Origin: Pseudomonas abyssi
GTDB taxonomy: Bacteria; Pseudomonadota; Gammaproteobacteria; Pseudomonadales; Pseudomonadaceae
DNA: 64,000 nucleotides
NCBI RefSeq assembly: GCF_002307495.1
Contig: NZ_NTMR01000013.1
Span: 1-64,000 of the forward strand
Direction of reading: 5' to 3'
A model generated the notes under the pieces. It saw only the letters and a program-made list of their open reading frames with translations, ran no database searches and had not been told where the DNA came from. Below are positions 32,142 through 43,392 of the stretch, piece by piece. Position 1 is the first letter of the stretch; each line of letters begins with the position of its first letter. The position numbers were made by a program, and so were the translations under genes.

Positions 32142-32855
32142 CATGCCCTCACCCAGAACCACAGCACGCGCCAGGGCCCAGCGCCACCACCACGCCCACC
32201 ACCGCTGGCGCGCGGTCTTCTCCCCACCTCACCTGCGGGCTAAACGTATGGCATTTTCTGCACCCCTGCAGCGCGCTCAATCGGCCCAAGCGCAGCGCCG
32301 GCGCGCAGGGGGGTGGCGGGGCTTGGATTCTTCGGAATTCCGCACTGCTGGGGGATTTTGGGGGTATTCATGAGGTAGCGGAGCAGGGGTTGGGACAGGG
32401 TTGGATTTTCAAAAAAGGTAATTTCTGTAATCGGTGGTCGAAAATGGCCTGTAGCTCCCGTATTTGCTGGGCTGCGCGGATTACAAATGAGTGTCACTTT
32501 ACGTAATGTGAAATGTAATTTTTTTGCAAGCTACTGATTTTAAAGGGTTTGTGTTTTCCAAAAGGTTGCATCCTGAAAAGGTAACTTGGTTACGTGAAAT
32601 TGCGATTTAATCACCTTTAGGTTTGTTGCTTAACTGTTTGATATTGATAGATATTACGTATGGTCAATCTGTGAATTACAAAAATTACCTTTTATTGAAG
32701 CCTCAACCTAAATCGAAGCTAGGCCGCCCCGGCTGGGCCTCTCAGGAAGCCGACACGTTCCCGCTGGGAACACTCTGGGAACAAACGAACACCTCCGGTC
32801 GGCGCTAATCAACGGTAGAATGCTGCCTCCAGCGGCGGCCGCTGTGAGTTGGTGG
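32142..32855. other. Gene-free prophage arm next to the attachment site
   Basis: No credible gene. The first 230 bases are GC-rich; from about 32,380 to 32,720 the DNA is strongly AT-rich with repeated AAAAGGTAA and TTACGT boxes (listed separately). Short ORFs here lack ribosome binding sites. This is the expected form of the attP arm opposite integrase. Confidence 0.6.
32413..32693. repeat. Repeated arm-type boxes AAAAGGTAAYTT and TTACGT
   Basis: AAAAGGTAATTT at 32413-32424, AAAAGGTAACTT at 32576-32587, and the exact complement AAATTACCTTTT at 32682-32693. A partial copy, AAAAGGTTGC, begins at 32560. TTACGT occurs at 32499-32504, 32590-32595 and 32654-32659. The cluster ends about 160 bases from the attachment core, matching integrase arm-binding sites; that role is inference. 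Confidence 0.5.
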
Positions 32856-32879
32856 GTTCGAGTCTCTCCGTCCGCACCA
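32856..32879 (+). other. attR: Right attachment site: 3' fragment of tRNA-Leu
   Basis: GTTCGAGTCTCTCC followed by GTCCGCACCA is the T-loop, T-stem 3' half, acceptor 3' strand and CCA of a tRNA-Leu. The T-stem 5' half (GTGGG) does not pair properly with CTCTC, and no GCGGACG acceptor strand exists upstream, so only the 3' end is tRNA. This is the duplicated core left by integration; the working tRNA should be at the other prophage end. Confidence 0.75.
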
Positions 32880-33077
32880 TCTTTCAAGCCTTCGGGCTAT
32901 CTGCAAGTCCTTCCTTTTAAAGCGTATGGCGTCCGTGTCGATTGCTTGCGCCTGTCGTCAGTGGTTTTTTTCTGTTTATCGCGGCGGTGATGACTTCTGT
33001 CATTCAAGCGACTAGAATGTCGACCCTTTGGAATTCGCCAAATATCATTTTCTTTGTCTGTTGAACGAGGACTATCC

Positions 33078-34424
33078 ATGCAAGTTTCGGTTGAAACCAC
33101 TTCCGGCCTCGAGCGCCGCATGACCGTAGGCATTCCTGCCGATCGTATTGAAAACGAGGTCAACAAGCGTCTGCAGCAGACCGCCAAGCGCGCCCGTGTT
33201 GATGGTTTCCGTCCTGGCAAGGTGCCGATGAGCGTTATCCGCAAGCGCTTTGGTGCTTCCGCTCATCAGGAAGTTATCGGCGAAGTGATCCAGTCCTCCT
33301 TTTACGAAGCTGTCATGCAGGAAAAGCTGAACCCGGCCGGTGCGCCGAGCGTTGAGCCCAAGTCCATGGAAGAGGGCAAGGATTTCGAATACATCGCGAC
33401 CTTTGAAGTCTATCCGGAAGTGACTCTGGCCGGTTTTGAAGGCATTAGCGTTGAGCGTCCCGAGTCCGAAGTGACCGACGCTGACGTCGACACCATGCTG
33501 GAAACCCTGCGTAAGCAAAACACCCGCTTTGAAGCGGTTGAGCGCGCTGCGGAGAACGGCGACCAGGTCACCATCGACTTCGTTGGCAAGATCGACGGTG
33601 AAGCCTTCCAGGGCGGCACTGCCAACGGCACCAACCTGGTACTGGGTTCTGGTCGCATGATTCCGGGCTTTGAAGAGGGTCTGGTCGGCGCCAAGGCGGG
33701 CGACAACCTGACGTTGAACGTGACCTTCCCTGAGGATTATCAGAACCTGGATCTGGCTGGTAAGGCTGCCGAGTTCGAAACTACCGTTCAGGAAGTTGCA
33801 GCCCCCGCGCTGCCGGAACTGGACGACGAGTTCTTCGCTCAGTTTGGTGTGACCGAAGGTGGTCTGGACGGTTTCCGCGCCGAAGTTCGCAAGAACATGG
33901 AGCGTGAGCTGCGTCAGGCAATCAAGACCAAGGTCAAGGCTCAAGTCATGGACGGTCTGCTGGAAAGCAATACCGTTGAAGTGCCCAAAGCACTGATCAG
34001 CAGCGAAATCGATCGTCTGCGCGAGCAGGCTGTACAGCAGTTTGGCGGTGGCAACTTCAATGCCAGCCAGCTGCCGGCCGAGCTGTTCGAAGAGCAGGCC
34101 AAACGCCGCGTCAGCCTGGGTCTGATTGTTGCCGAAGTGGTCAAGCAGAACGACATCAAGCCGGACAACGATCGCGTGCGCGCGATGGTTGAAGAGCTGG
34201 CCTCTGCCTACCAGGAGCCGGAGCAGGTCGTTAACTGGTACTACCAGAACGAGCAGCAACTGGGCGAGATCCAGTCGGTTGTGCTGGAAGAACAAGTCGT
34301 GGATACTGTGCTGCAGAAGGCGCAAGTGACTGATAAGAAAGTTGCTTATGAAGAGGCTGTGAAGCCGGCACAACCTGCACAGGTTGCTGCTGACGAGGCC
34401 GAGGAAGCCACTGCAGCCGAGTAA
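33078..34424 (+). CDS. tig: Trigger factor
   Basis: 448 aa. Ribosome-associated chaperone and peptidyl-prolyl isomerase. The N-terminal ribosome-binding domain carries the signature G-F-R-P-G-K-V-P (about 44-51). The FKBP domain is at roughly 160-245 ([14 protein letters not shown]) and a helical C-terminal chaperone domain follows. ATG 33078 has GAGG 8 bases upstream; the frame's upstream start at 33054 lacks one. It is the first gene after the prophage and heads the Clp/Lon proteostasis cluster. Confidence 0.97.
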   Translation: MQVSVETTSGLERRMTVGIPADRIENEVNKRLQQTAKRARVDGFRPGKVPMSVIRKRFGASAHQEVIGEVIQSSFYEAVMQEKLNPAGAPSVEPKSMEEGKDFEYIATFEVYPEVTLAGFEGISVERPESEVTDADVDTMLETLRKQNTRFEAVERAAENGDQVTIDFVGKIDGEAFQGGTANGTNLVLGSGRMIPGFEEGLVGAKAGDNLTLNVTFPEDYQNLDLAGKAAEFETTVQEVAAPALPELDDEFFAQFGVTEGGLDGFRAEVRKNMERELRQAIKTKVKAQVMDGLLESNTVEVPKALISSEIDRLREQAVQQFGGGNFNASQLPAELFEEQAKRRVSLGLIVAEVVKQNDIKPDNDRVRAMVEELASAYQEPEQVVNWYYQNEQQLGEIQSVVLEEQVVDTVLQKAQVTDKKVAYEEAVKPAQPAQVAADEAEEATAAE

Positions 34425-34446
34425 TCAGCTGCAGCTTTCCGTCAAC

Positions 34447-34480
34447 GCAAGCCAGCCTTCGGGCTGGCTTGCGCGTTTTT
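34447..34480 (+). terminator. Terminator between tig and clpP
   Basis: Perfect 11-bp stem GCAAGCCAGCC/GGCTGGCTTGC with TTCG loop, then GCGTTTTT. It implies that clpP has its own promoter or depends on read-through. Confidence 0.85.
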
Positions 34481-34511
34481 GCGATACGCATACTTGGAGT
34501 AACAGGAATCC

Positions 34512-35153
34512 ATGACCCAAAACAGCTTTATGCAGTTGCCCCCAGAAGTGCAGGCCGCCGGTGGCCTGGTCCCGATGGTGATCGAGCAGTCTGCCCGTGG
34601 GGAGCGCTCCTACGATATCTACTCCCGACTGCTGAAAGAGCGCGTGATCTTCCTCGTGGGTCAGGTGGAAGACTACATGGCCAATCTGGTCGTGGCGCAG
34701 CTTTTGTTCCTTGAGTCGGAAAACCCCGACAAGGACATCCACCTGTATATCAACTCGCCGGGTGGCTCGGTGACCGCCGGTATGGCGATTTACGACACCA
34801 TGCAGTTCATCAAGCCGAACGTCAGCACCCTGTGCATCGGGCAGGCTTGCAGCATGGGTGCCTTGCTGCTGGCTGGTGGTGCCGAGGGCAAGCGTTTCTG
34901 TCTGCCGCATGCACGGATGATGATCCACCAGCCGCTGGGTGGCTTCCAGGGTCAGGCTTCGGACATCGAGATTCACGCCCGTGAAATCCTCTTTATCCGT
35001 GAGCGCCTGAACAAGGTGCTGGCTGACCATACCGGCCAGCCGCTGGATGTGATTGCGCGTGATACCGATCGTGATCGCTTCATGAGCGGCGCTGAGGCAG
35101 TGGAATATGGTCTGATCGACAAGGTGCTGGAATCGCGCACCAGCGCCGAGTAA
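34512..35153 (+). CDS. clpP: ATP-dependent Clp protease proteolytic subunit
   Basis: 213 aa, standard length. The catalytic triad is visible: Ser114 (Q-A-C-S-M-G), His139 (M-M-I-H-Q-P) and Asp184 (R-D-T-D-R-D). It forms the tetradecameric serine protease chamber fed by ClpX or ClpA. It lies 87 bases after tig and 155 before clpX. Confidence 0.98.
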   Translation: MTQNSFMQLPPEVQAAGGLVPMVIEQSARGERSYDIYSRLLKERVIFLVGQVEDYMANLVVAQLLFLESENPDKDIHLYINSPGGSVTAGMAIYDTMQFIKPNVSTLCIGQACSMGALLLAGGAEGKRFCLPHARMMIHQPLGGFQGQASDIEIHAREILFIRERLNKVLADHTGQPLDVIARDTDRDRFMSGAEAVEYGLIDKVLESRTSAE

Positions 35154-35180
35154 GGCCGCAGAGACCGGAGCAGGCGTCTT

Positions 35181-35214
35181 TCTGGCCACCGACGTGCTAC
35201 TCGTCGTGGCCAGA
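35181..35214 (+). other. Long hairpin between clpP and clpX
   Basis: TCTGGCCAC-CGACG pairs with CGTCG-TGGCCAGA, with one bulge and a short loop. No T-run follows, so it is more likely an mRNA-stabilising or processing stem after clpP than a strong terminator. Confidence 0.4.
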
Positions 35215-35244
35215 TGCCGCCGGTACAAGTTTGATCGGGTCGCA

Positions 35245-35273
35245 CTTGCAATGTGGGCATGTTGCCCCCATCT
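35245..35273 (+). promoter_or_regulatory. Sigma-32-like heat-shock promoter for clpX
   Basis: CTTGCAA (35245-35251), 14-base spacer, CCCCATCT (35266-35273). This is close to the sigma-32 consensus CTTGAAA-N13/14-CCCCATNT and sits 36 bases before the clpX start. Confidence 0.75.
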
Positions 35274-35308
35274 TTGTTACAAGAGCGATTCAAGAGTAGG
35301 GGTTTTCG

Positions 35309-36592
<1,284 letters not shown>

Positions 36593-36605
36593 TCTGCGTT
36601 AACGG

Positions 36606-36636
36606 AACGCCGCCGCCAGGCGGCGTTTTGCTTTTT
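36606..36636 (+). terminator. Terminator after clpX
   Basis: AACGCCGCC-GCCA-GGCGGCGTT, then TTGCTTTTT, just after the clpX stop. Confidence 0.8.
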
Positions 36637-36671
36637 GTGGCAATTGTATTGCGCTAATCGATTGCCCCGCG

Positions 36672-36700
36672 CTTGTAATTTCCTGGGGCTGCCCCCATCT
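36672..36700 (+). promoter_or_regulatory. Sigma-32-like heat-shock promoter for lon
   Basis: CTTGTAA (36672-36678), 14-base spacer, CCCCATCT (36693-36700), 69 bases before the lon start. Lon is a classic heat-shock gene. The -10 box and spacing are the same as before clpX. Confidence 0.78.
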
Positions 36701-36768
36701 TGATTGCATGAACCCGTCCTGTTCCGGTGCTGCCGTTACGGCCACCCCTCTTCAAGCGAGCCTCTGCC

Positions 36769-39168
36769 ATGACGACTCCCGCTGAATTTCCGCTTCTTCC
36801 GCTGCGCGACGTAGTGGTCTATCCGCACATGGTCATCCCGTTGTTTGTCGGGCGTGACAAGTCCATTCAAGCGCTTGAAGCCGCCATGGCCGGCAACAAG
36901 CAAGTCCTGCTGGTGGCTCAGCGCGATGCCAGTGATGATGATCCGGGTCGTGATGCACTTTACGACGTCGGTACCCTGGCGACCATCCTGCAGTTGCTGA
37001 AGCTGCCCGACGGTACCGTCAAGGTGCTGGTGGAGGGCGAGCGACGCGCTCGCTTGGTCGAGCTGGAAGAGGTTGAAGGCTACCAGAGCGCGGAGATCGA
37101 ACTGCTGGAAGAAGGCGCCCTGGACGAGCGTGAGTCCGAAGTCTTGGTGCGCAGCCTGATGAGCCAGTTTGAGCAGTTTGTGCAACTGGGCAAGAAGGTG
37201 CCCGCAGAGGTAGTGTCCTCGCTGTCCAGCATCGATGAGCCGGGCCGCCTGGTCGATACTATGGTGGCGCACCTGTCGCTCAAGCTGGACGAGAAACAGA
37301 AAATTCTGGAAATCCTGCCCCTGCGTGATCGTGTTGAACATGTGCTCGGCGTGCTGGATGGCGAGATTGATCTGCTGCAGGTCGAGAAGCGCATCCGCGG
37401 CCGCGTCAAGAAGCAGATGGAACGCAGTCAGCGCGAGTACTACCTGAACGAGCAGATGAAGGCCATCCAGAAGGAGATGGGCAATCTGGACGAAGGCGAG
37501 GGTGAGTTTGACGAGCTGCGCCGCAAGATCGACAACGCCGGCATGCCGGAAGAGGCGCTGAACAAGGCCAATGCCGAGCTGAACAAGCTGAAGATGATGT
37601 CGCCGATGTCGGCAGAGGCCACCGTCGTGCGGTCCTATATCGATTGGCTGACAGCGGTGCCGTGGAAAAAGGCCAGCAAGGTACGGCATGACATCGCCCG
37701 TGCCGAGAAGGTGCTCGAGAACGATCATTACGGCCTGGAAGAGGTCAAGGAGCGCATCCTCGAGTATCTGGCAGTGCAGAAGCGTGTACGCAAGCTCAAA
37801 GGCCCTGTGCTCTGTCTGGTGGGGCCTCCGGGCGTGGGGAAGACCTCGCTGGGCGAATCGCTGGCGCGTGCTACCAATCGTGAATTTGTCCGCATGGCGC
37901 TGGGCGGCGTGCGCGACGAGGCCGAGATCCGTGGTCACCGCCGGACCTACATTGGCTCTTTGCCGGGCAAACTGATTCAAAAGATGACCAAGGCCGGAGT
38001 GAAGAATCCGCTGTTCCTGCTCGATGAAATCGACAAGATGGGGCAGGACATGCGCGGCGATCCGGCCTCGGCACTGCTGGAGGTGCTGGACCCGGAGCAG
38101 AACCATGCGTTCAACGATCACTATCTGGAGGTCGATTATGACCTGTCGGATGTGATGTTCATCTGCACCTCGAACTCGATGAACATCCCGGCGCCGCTGA
38201 TGGACCGGATGGAGATCATTCGCATCCCGGGCTACACCGAGGATGAAAAGATCAACATCGCCCAGCGCTACCTGGTACCCAAGCAGATCAAGAACAACGG
38301 CCTGAAAAAGGACGAGCTGACCTTCACGCAGGAGTCGCTGCGCGACCTGATCCGTTACTACACTCGCGAAGCCGGTGTGCGTGGCCTGGAACGTCAGATT
38401 GCCAAGGTCTGCCGCAAGGTGGTGAAAGAGCAGGCGGCGGAGCGCAAGCCCAAGCCTGTGGTGCTCGACGAGGCGCTGCTGGAGCATTATCTGGGCGTGC
38501 GCAAGTTCAAGTACGGCCTGGCCGAGGAAGCCGATCAGGTGGGCCAGGTAACCGGTCTGGCCTGGACTCAGGTGGGTGGCGAGCTGCTCAGCCTGGAGGC
38601 CGTGGTGGTGCCTGGCAAGGGGCGGCAGATCAAGACCGGCTCGCTGGGCGATGTCATGCAGGAGTCGATCAGCGCAGCGCTTACCGTGGTACGCAGCCGC
38701 GCTGCCAGTCTGGGTATCGCCGCTGATTTTCACGAGAAGCAGGATATCCATATTCACGTGCCCGAGGGTGCTACGCCCAAGGATGGACCCAGTGCCGGTA
38801 TTGGCATGTGCACCGCACTGGTGTCGGCCCTAACCGGGATTCCGGTGCGCGCCGATGTGGCCATGACCGGTGAAATTACCCTGCGTGGGCAGGTGTTGCC
38901 CATCGGTGGTTTGAAGGAAAAACTGCTGGCTGCGCACCGTGGTGGCATCCGTACGGTGGTGATTCCTCACGACAATGTGCGTGATCTGAAAGAGATTCCT
39001 GAGAAGATTCGCCAAAACATTGATATCAAGCCGGTAAAATGGATTGACGAGGTGTTGCAGATTGCGCTGCAATACCAGCCGGAGCCCTTGAAAGAAGGGG
39101 TTGAAGAGATGGTTGCAAAGGATGACAATCGCGAGACTGATGAACAGGGACGCGTCAGTACTCATTGA
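36769..39168 (+). CDS. lon: ATP-dependent protease La (Lon)
   Basis: 799 aa. The N-terminal LON substrate domain starts [16 protein letters not shown]+ Walker A is G-P-P-G-V-G-K-T, Walker B F-L-L-D-E-I-D-K. The C-terminal protease domain has the catalytic Ser in K-D-G-P-S-A-G and the Lys in G-L-K-E-K. It degrades misfolded and regulatory proteins in the cytosol. ATG 36769 fits the family start; the frame continues upstream to 36727 through the promoter leader. Confidence 0.97.
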   Translation: MTTPAEFPLLPLRDVVVYPHMVIPLFVGRDKSIQALEAAMAGNKQVLLVAQRDASDDDPGRDALYDVGTLATILQLLKLPDGTVKVLVEGERRARLVELEEVEGYQSAEIELLEEGALDERESEVLVRSLMSQFEQFVQLGKKVPAEVVSSLSSIDEPGRLVDTMVAHLSLKLDEKQKILEILPLRDRVEHVLGVLDGEIDLLQVEKRIRGRVKKQMERSQREYYLNEQMKAIQKEMGNLDEGEGEFDELRRKIDNAGMPEEALNKANAELNKLKMMSPMSAEATVVRSYIDWLTAVPWKKASKVRHDIARAEKVLENDHYGLEEVKERILEYLAVQKRVRKLKGPVLCLVGPPGVGKTSLGESLARATNREFVRMALGGVRDEAEIRGHRRTYIGSLPGKLIQKMTKAGVKNPLFLLDEIDKMGQDMRGDPASALLEVLDPEQNHAFNDHYLEVDYDLSDVMFICTSNSMNIPAPLMDRMEIIRIPGYTEDEKINIAQRYLVPKQIKNNGLKKDELTFTQESLRDLIRYYTREAGVRGLERQIAKVCRKVVKEQAAERKPKPVVLDEALLEHYLGVRKFKYGLAEEADQVGQVTGLAWTQVGGELLSLEAVVVPGKGRQIKTGSLGDVMQESISAALTVVRSRAASLGIAADFHEKQDIHIHVPEGATPKDGPSAGIGMCTALVSALTGIPVRADVAMTGEITLRGQVLPIGGLKEKLLAAHRGGIRTVVIPHDNVRDLKEIPEKIRQNIDIKPVKWIDEVLQIALQYQPEPLKEGVEEMVAKDDNRETDEQGRVSTH

Positions 39169-39246
39169 TCTGATCCGGGTCGAGTGGTTGTTCGCTTCCC
39201 ACGGGACGCTTCGCCAATCGGCCCTGAGTCGCCGCAGGCACACTCC

Positions 39247-39276
39247 TTGACATGGTTTTTGACCGCTTGCTATAAA
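39247..39276 (+). promoter_or_regulatory. Sigma-70 promoter for hupB
   Basis: TTGACA (39247-39252), 18-base spacer, TATAAA (39271-39276), about 105 bases before the hupB start. One of the clearest housekeeping promoters in the window. Confidence 0.65.
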
Positions 39277-39380
39277 GCGGCTTCGACCTAAAGCAGGTAT
39301 GCTGACTGGCCACAGCTTTGCTAAGACCAAAAGCTTACATAATGACTAACTACTCGTTGAACTAGATAAGGGGACTTAGA

Positions 39381-39653
39381 GTGAACAAGTCTGAACTGAT
39401 TGATGCCATCGCTGCATCCGCTGATATTCCTAAAGCTGCTGCCGGTCGTGCTCTGGACGCCGTCATCGATTCCGTTACCGGTGCACTGAAGGATGGTGAT
39501 TCCGTGGTATTGGTAGGTTTCGGTACTTTCGCCGTGAAAGAGCGCGCTGCTCGCACTGGTCGTAACCCGCAGACTGGTCAGCCGATCGAAATCAGCGCAG
39601 CCAAGATTCCCAGCTTCAAGGCTGGCAAGGCTCTCAAGGACGCCGTTAACTAA
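39381..39653 (+). CDS. hupB: DNA-binding protein HU-beta
   Basis: 90 aa, full HU length. K-S-E-L-I-D-A-I-A at the start, [21 protein letters not shown] in the DNA-binding arm. Nucleoid-associated, bends DNA. Start is GTG 39381 after AAGGGGA. It sits between lon and ppiD, as in other Pseudomonas and enterics. Confidence 0.97.
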   Translation: MNKSELIDAIAASADIPKAAAGRALDAVIDSVTGALKDGDSVVLVGFGTFAVKERAARTGRNPQTGQPIEISAAKIPSFKAGKALKDAVN

Positions 39654-39761
39654 TAGCGTCCCTGATCTGATGGCATGTCCGCGCTTGCGTTGACATGCAT
39701 GCGGGACCGGTGACCTGGCGGCCTGAGACGGCATCACAATCCGGTTCCGACAGTTAGCAGA

Positions 39762-39790
39762 AAGGCGCATCACCTCGATGCGCCTTTTTT
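39762..39790 (+). terminator. Terminator after hupB
   Basis: AAGGCGCATC-ACCTC-GATGCGCCTT with a T-run. Separates hupB from ppiD. Confidence 0.82.
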
Positions 39791-39878
39791 GTTGGGCAAA
39801 ACAAAAAAGACGACGCCGATGTCGGTGGCAATCCTGGGCCTTAAAGTCGCAGCTAGCAGACAAGATTTCGGGGGAATG

Positions 39879-41765
39879 ATGCTGCAAACAATGAGGGACA
39901 ATGCGCAAAGCTGGGTCGCCAAGGTGATCGTAGGCGTCATTGTGCTGATTTTCGCGTTGACCGGATGGGAGTCCATCAGCCGTTTTACCAGCGATGCCGA
40001 GACGGCGGCCGAGGTCAACGGGCAGGCCATCTCCAAGCTTGAGCTGGAACAGGCCGTGGCGCTGCAGAAGCGTCAGCTGATCCAGCAGCTGCAACAGATG
40101 GGCAACCAGTTTGATCCCAGCATGATCGATGACGCATTCCTGCGCACCTCCGTGCTGGATGGCCTGATCGAGCGCGCGGTTCTGCTGCAGGGCGCCGAAG
40201 AGGCCGGTTTCCAGATTTCCGATCAAATGATCGATCAGCTGATTCTGTCCACGCCGGACTTTCAGGTCGACGGCAAGTTCGATGCCAACCGCTTTGATGT
40301 GGTTATCCGCAACATGGGCATGCCTTCGCGCATGGCGTTCCGCGACCTGGTGCGTCAGCAGCTGATGATTACCCAGTATCGCAACGGCTATGAAGCGACC
40401 GCGTTCGCCACTCCGCAGGAGCGTCAGCAACTGGTCGCGCTGGAAAATCAGACCCGTGATTTTGCGGTGATCGATATCCCGGTCGGTGATGTGAATGCCG
40501 AGGTGTCCGATGAAGAAATCGAAGCGTTCTACAACGAGAACGCCAGCCAGTTCATGACCCCGGAGCAGGTGGTTCTGGAGACGCTGACGCTCAAGCGGGC
40601 CAGCTTCTTTGATCAGGCCCAGGTTGACGAGCAGGCCGTTGAAGAGATGTATCAGCGTGAAATCGGCAACCTGGCCGAACAACGCCGTGCCTCGCACATT
40701 CTGGTCGAAGTGGCTGATGACGATGCTGCAGCCAGGGAAAAAATCGAATCTGCTGCTGCCCGCATTGCGGCTGGTGAGGACTTTGCCACTGTTGCGGCTG
40801 ACGTCTCCGACGATACTGGCAGCTCGCGCGATGGCGGTGATTTGGGGTACATCGTCAAGGGCAGCTTTGATGATGCCTTCGATGAAGCGCTGTTCGCGCT
40901 GCAGCCGGGTGAAGTGTCCGCTCCGGTACGCAGCAGCTACGGTTACCACCTGATCAAGCTGACCGATCTGAAGGCGCCTGAGGTGCCGACGCTGGAGTCC
41001 ATGCGTGAAGAGCTGGTGCAGGAGCTGAAGGTTGAGCAGGTTGAACGCAGTTTTGTTGAGGCGTCCCAGGAGCTGGCCAATCTGGCCCATGAGGCGCCTG
41101 ATCTGGCCGAGCCTGCTGCGGCGCTGGGCTTGACTGTGGAAACCCTGGGGCCGGTCGAGCGTCTTGGTGGTGACGGCCTGGCCGCCAACCCCAAGGTAAT
41201 GAACGCTGCCTTCAGTGACGATGTCCTGAAAAATGGCTTCAACAGCGAGCTGATTGAGCTGGATGCCGATACCGTTGCCGTTGTGCGCGTCAAGGAGCAT
41301 CTGGAACCCGCCCAGCGTCCGCTGGCGGATGTCAGCGCCGAGATTCGCGAGCAATTGGCCTACAACAAGGCGGAGCAGGCTGCCGCAGAGCGTGCCGAGG
41401 CCTTGGCTGAGGAGCTGCGTGAGCAGGCGTCTGACGCCAATGCGGTAGCAGAGCGTCTGGCCGCGCAGTGGCAGGTACACGAGGCGGCAAGCCGCGCTGA
41501 AAGTGATATCGAGCCGGCGTTGCTGCGACAGGTGTTCGCACTGCCCAAGCCCAGCGCCGAACAACCGGTTTATGCCAGTCTCAAGAAGCCGGCCGGCGGC
41601 TACTGGCTGGTGTCGCTGCGTGGTGTCGCCACGGCTGAGGACGTGCAATCAGCCGCTGGCTCGCCGGATCAGTATGCACTGTTCGTTGCCGGTCAGTCTG
41701 GCGAGCAGGACTTCGCTGCTGCCCGGCAGCAACTGCGCACTGAGGCAGACATTGAACGTCACTGA
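39879..41765 (+). CDS. ppiD: Periplasmic folding factor PpiD (SurA-N/PpiC)
   Basis: 628 aa. One N-terminal membrane helix (about 14-33, V-I-V-G-V-I-V-L-I-F-A-L) anchors a periplasmic body. A SurA-N-like region follows, then a parvulin-type PpiC domain at roughly 260-355 (A-S-H-I-L-V-E; G-G-D-L-G-Y). It assists outer-membrane and secreted protein folding near the SecYEG exit. The start is one of two tandem ATGs (39876/39879) after GGGGG; the longer frame to 39789 crosses the hupB terminator. Confidence 0.93.
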   Translation: MLQTMRDNAQSWVAKVIVGVIVLIFALTGWESISRFTSDAETAAEVNGQAISKLELEQAVALQKRQLIQQLQQMGNQFDPSMIDDAFLRTSVLDGLIERAVLLQGAEEAGFQISDQMIDQLILSTPDFQVDGKFDANRFDVVIRNMGMPSRMAFRDLVRQQLMITQYRNGYEATAFATPQERQQLVALENQTRDFAVIDIPVGDVNAEVSDEEIEAFYNENASQFMTPEQVVLETLTLKRASFFDQAQVDEQAVEEMYQREIGNLAEQRRASHILVEVADDDAAAREKIESAAARIAAGEDFATVAADVSDDTGSSRDGGDLGYIVKGSFDDAFDEALFALQPGEVSAPVRSSYGYHLIKLTDLKAPEVPTLESMREELVQELKVEQVERSFVEASQELANLAHEAPDLAEPAAALGLTVETLGPVERLGGDGLAANPKVMNAAFSDDVLKNGFNSELIELDADTVAVVRVKEHLEPAQRPLADVSAEIREQLAYNKAEQAAAERAEALAEELREQASDANAVAERLAAQWQVHEAASRAESDIEPALLRQVFALPKPSAEQPVYASLKKPAGGYWLVSLRGVATAEDVQSAAGSPDQYALFVAGQSGEQDFAAARQQLRTEADIERH

Positions 41766-41783
41766 CGTTGAGTGCGTTCACGG

Positions 41784-41809
41784 AAAAAGGCGCTTCGGCG
41801 CCTTTTTTT
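41784..41809 (+). terminator. Terminator after ppiD
   Basis: AAAAAGGCGC-TTCG-GCGCCTTTTTTT, 19 bases after the ppiD stop. It has A-runs on the other side as well, so it could work both ways. Confidence 0.88.
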
Positions 41810-42090
41810 GTGTCTGACGCATGCTGGTTTGCATGCGTGAGCAAGCCGCAGTGTACCTGACACTTCGTCGGTGAGCTGGCCTGGCCAAACAGCTGGGAGA
41901 CGACATGAATGCGTCAGCGCGCGTTCTGTTGGTTCGAGCAAGGCTTGCTGTGAGGGCGCTCAATAGGCGCAACGCGGACACGCCTCTGACTCAGTCCGCT
42001 CTACAGGTTGGCGTGCTCGGTGGGGCCATGCGGTGTTGTTTGGCGCGACATGGAGGTCGGGGCGTGTTTGCAGGCTGGGTGACGCGCCAT
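41810..42090. other. Gene-free stretch between ppiD and porin terminators
   Basis: No supported gene. An ORF from ATG 41905 (GGGAG nearby) runs through the porin terminator and then antisense to the porin, with an Arg-rich, low-complexity product, and is judged noise. GCATGC-TGGTTT-GCATGC around 41819 is a small inverted repeat. Confidence 0.5.
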
Positions 42091-42127
42091 AAAAAAAGCC
42101 GACACCGCATCGGGGAGCGGTGTCGAC
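42091..42127 (-). terminator. Terminator after porin gene
   Basis: On the minus strand GTCGACACCGC, 8-base loop, GCGGTGTCGGC, then seven T. It lies 48 bases beyond the porin stop. Confidence 0.85.
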
Positions 42128-42174
42128 TCAAATCCAGGCTGTCTCTGGGGGGGGCTTGCCTGGATGGAGCGGAG

Positions 42175-43392
42175 CTATTTCAGGGCAAAGCTGTAGCTGA
42201 GGATCAGCCGGTTTTCGTCGATGTCGCGGGTTGCGTCCGAGCGCACCATGGCGTTACGCCAACGCACGGCGAGGTTCTTGAAGGTGCCGCTTTGCACCGT
42301 GTAGCTGACGTCGATATCGCGTTCCCATTCGCTGCCTTCGCTGCCGCCAACATCAAAGTTGTCACCACTGACATAACGGGTGAAGGCGCTCAGGCCGGGG
42401 ATGCCCAGCGAGGCGAAGTTGATGTCGTAGCGTGCTTGCCAGGACTTCTCGTTGGCCCGAGTAAAGTCGAGGATCTGCACATAGTTGACGACGTAGGGGT
42501 CGGTCTCGGCCAGGTAGGGGAAGGCGGTATCGCCGTCGCTGTACTGATAACCAAGGCGGAAAGTGTGCGCGCCTGTGGCCGCAGACAGGGTGACCGAGGT
42601 CAGCTCGTTGTCGATATCCAGTGGCTGGTTGCCATCGTCGCTGGTGTCGAACCACGCCAGGTTGGCGCCCAGCTTCCAATCGCCTACCGGTTGGTTGTGA
42701 ATCAAGTTGATCAGATTCTGGCCGTAGACGTCCTGCAGTTCAGCGCGCCATAGACCGACGGTCGTATTCTTGCTGTTGAAGGCGTAGGTGCCGCCCAGGA
42801 AGTTGAAGCGATCGGAGGCACCGCCGACGGTGGAGCGGATATCTTCGCGGTTGCTGCTGTTGCGGTAGTTGACCTCGCGCAGTTGCCCGGCCTGAATGTC
42901 CAGATTCTCGATCTCGCTGACCGAGAGGCTGGCACCGGTAAAGCTCTGGGGCAGTAGTCGCGAGTCACCGGAAGACACTACGGGCAGCTTGGGCATCAAG
43001 CCGCCCACCTTGAGCACGGTGTTGGACATCCGCGCCTTGACCGCAGCGGTTGCCTCGCTGTAGCTGTCTTTGCCTTCGTCGCCGAAACTGTTGGGCAGCA
43101 GGCCCGAACCAGCGCGCTGATCGTCCGAATCAAGCTTCAGGCCTAGGCCTGCGTAGACGTCGACACCAAAGCCGATAAAGCCCTCGGTGTAACCGGATTC
43201 GGCCTTGAAGATGAAGCCCTGGGCCCATTCTTCGGCTTTGGATTGGGCGCCGGGGTCGCGGAAATCGCGGTTGAAGTAGAAGTTGCGCAGCTGCAGTGAG
43301 GCACTGGCATCATCGGCAAAACCGGCGGCCTGGGTGTGTCCGCAGGCAAGCGCTGCCGCGACGGCGAGCGCGAGAGGCGTCACATGCTTCAT
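42175..43392 (-). CDS. OprD-family outer-membrane porin
   Basis: 405 aa. Signal peptide M-K-H-V-T-P-L-A-L-A-V-A-A-A-L-A-C-G with cleavage near T-Q-A-A. The mature start has the OprD pattern A-S-L-Q-L-R-N-F-Y-F-N-R-D-F. The protein is rich in alternating strand patterns and ends in aromatic/basic L-S-Y-S-F-A-L-K. Substrate (basic amino acid or aromatic acid type) cannot be told. AGGAG lies 8 bases before ATG 43392; the upstream start at 43467 is rejected because it would bury the signal peptide. Monocistronic. Confidence 0.9.
   Translation of the reverse strand: MKHVTPLALAVAAALACGHTQAAGFADDASASLQLRNFYFNRDFRDPGAQSKAEEWAQGFIFKAESGYTEGFIGFGVDVYAGLGLKLDSDDQRAGSGLLPNSFGDEGKDSYSEATAAVKARMSNTVLKVGGLMPKLPVVSSGDSRLLPQSFTGASLSVSEIENLDIQAGQLREVNYRNSSNREDIRSTVGGASDRFNFLGGTYAFNSKNTTVGLWRAELQDVYGQNLINLIHNQPVGDWKLGANLAWFDTSDDGNQPLDIDNELTSVTLSAATGAHTFRLGYQYSDGDTAFPYLAETDPYVVNYVQILDFTRANEKSWQARYDINFASLGIPGLSAFTRYVSGDNFDVGGSEGSEWERDIDVSYTVQSGTFKNLAVRWRNAMVRSDATRDIDENRLILSYSFALK

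Larger units (their letters stand above)
1..32879. mobile_element. P2-like (phiCTX-type) prophage, right part
   Basis: Contiguous set of P2-family morphogenesis genes in order Q,P / O,N,M,L,X / lysis / R,S,V,W,J,I,H / FI,FII,E,T,U,D, followed by lysogeny and early genes. The right end is the tRNA-Leu 3' fragment before tig. The left end, integrase and intact tRNA lie outside the window. As in phiCTX (from memory), Q/P adjoin the attachment site and the early region follows D. Structural genes appear intact and the tail chaperone frameshift site is preserved, so a functional phage is plausible but unproven. Confidence 0.93.

Noticed and set aside
32809..32879. Complete tRNA at the prophage right end
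   Set aside because: There is no matching 5' acceptor strand (GCGGACG), the T-stem 5' half does not pair and no anticodon arm forms; only the 3' end is tRNA-like.
41905..42753. Long plus-strand ORF with a possible GGGAG site after ppiD
   Set aside because: It runs through the porin terminator and then antisense to the whole porin gene; the product is Arg-rich low-complexity and typical of shadow frames.
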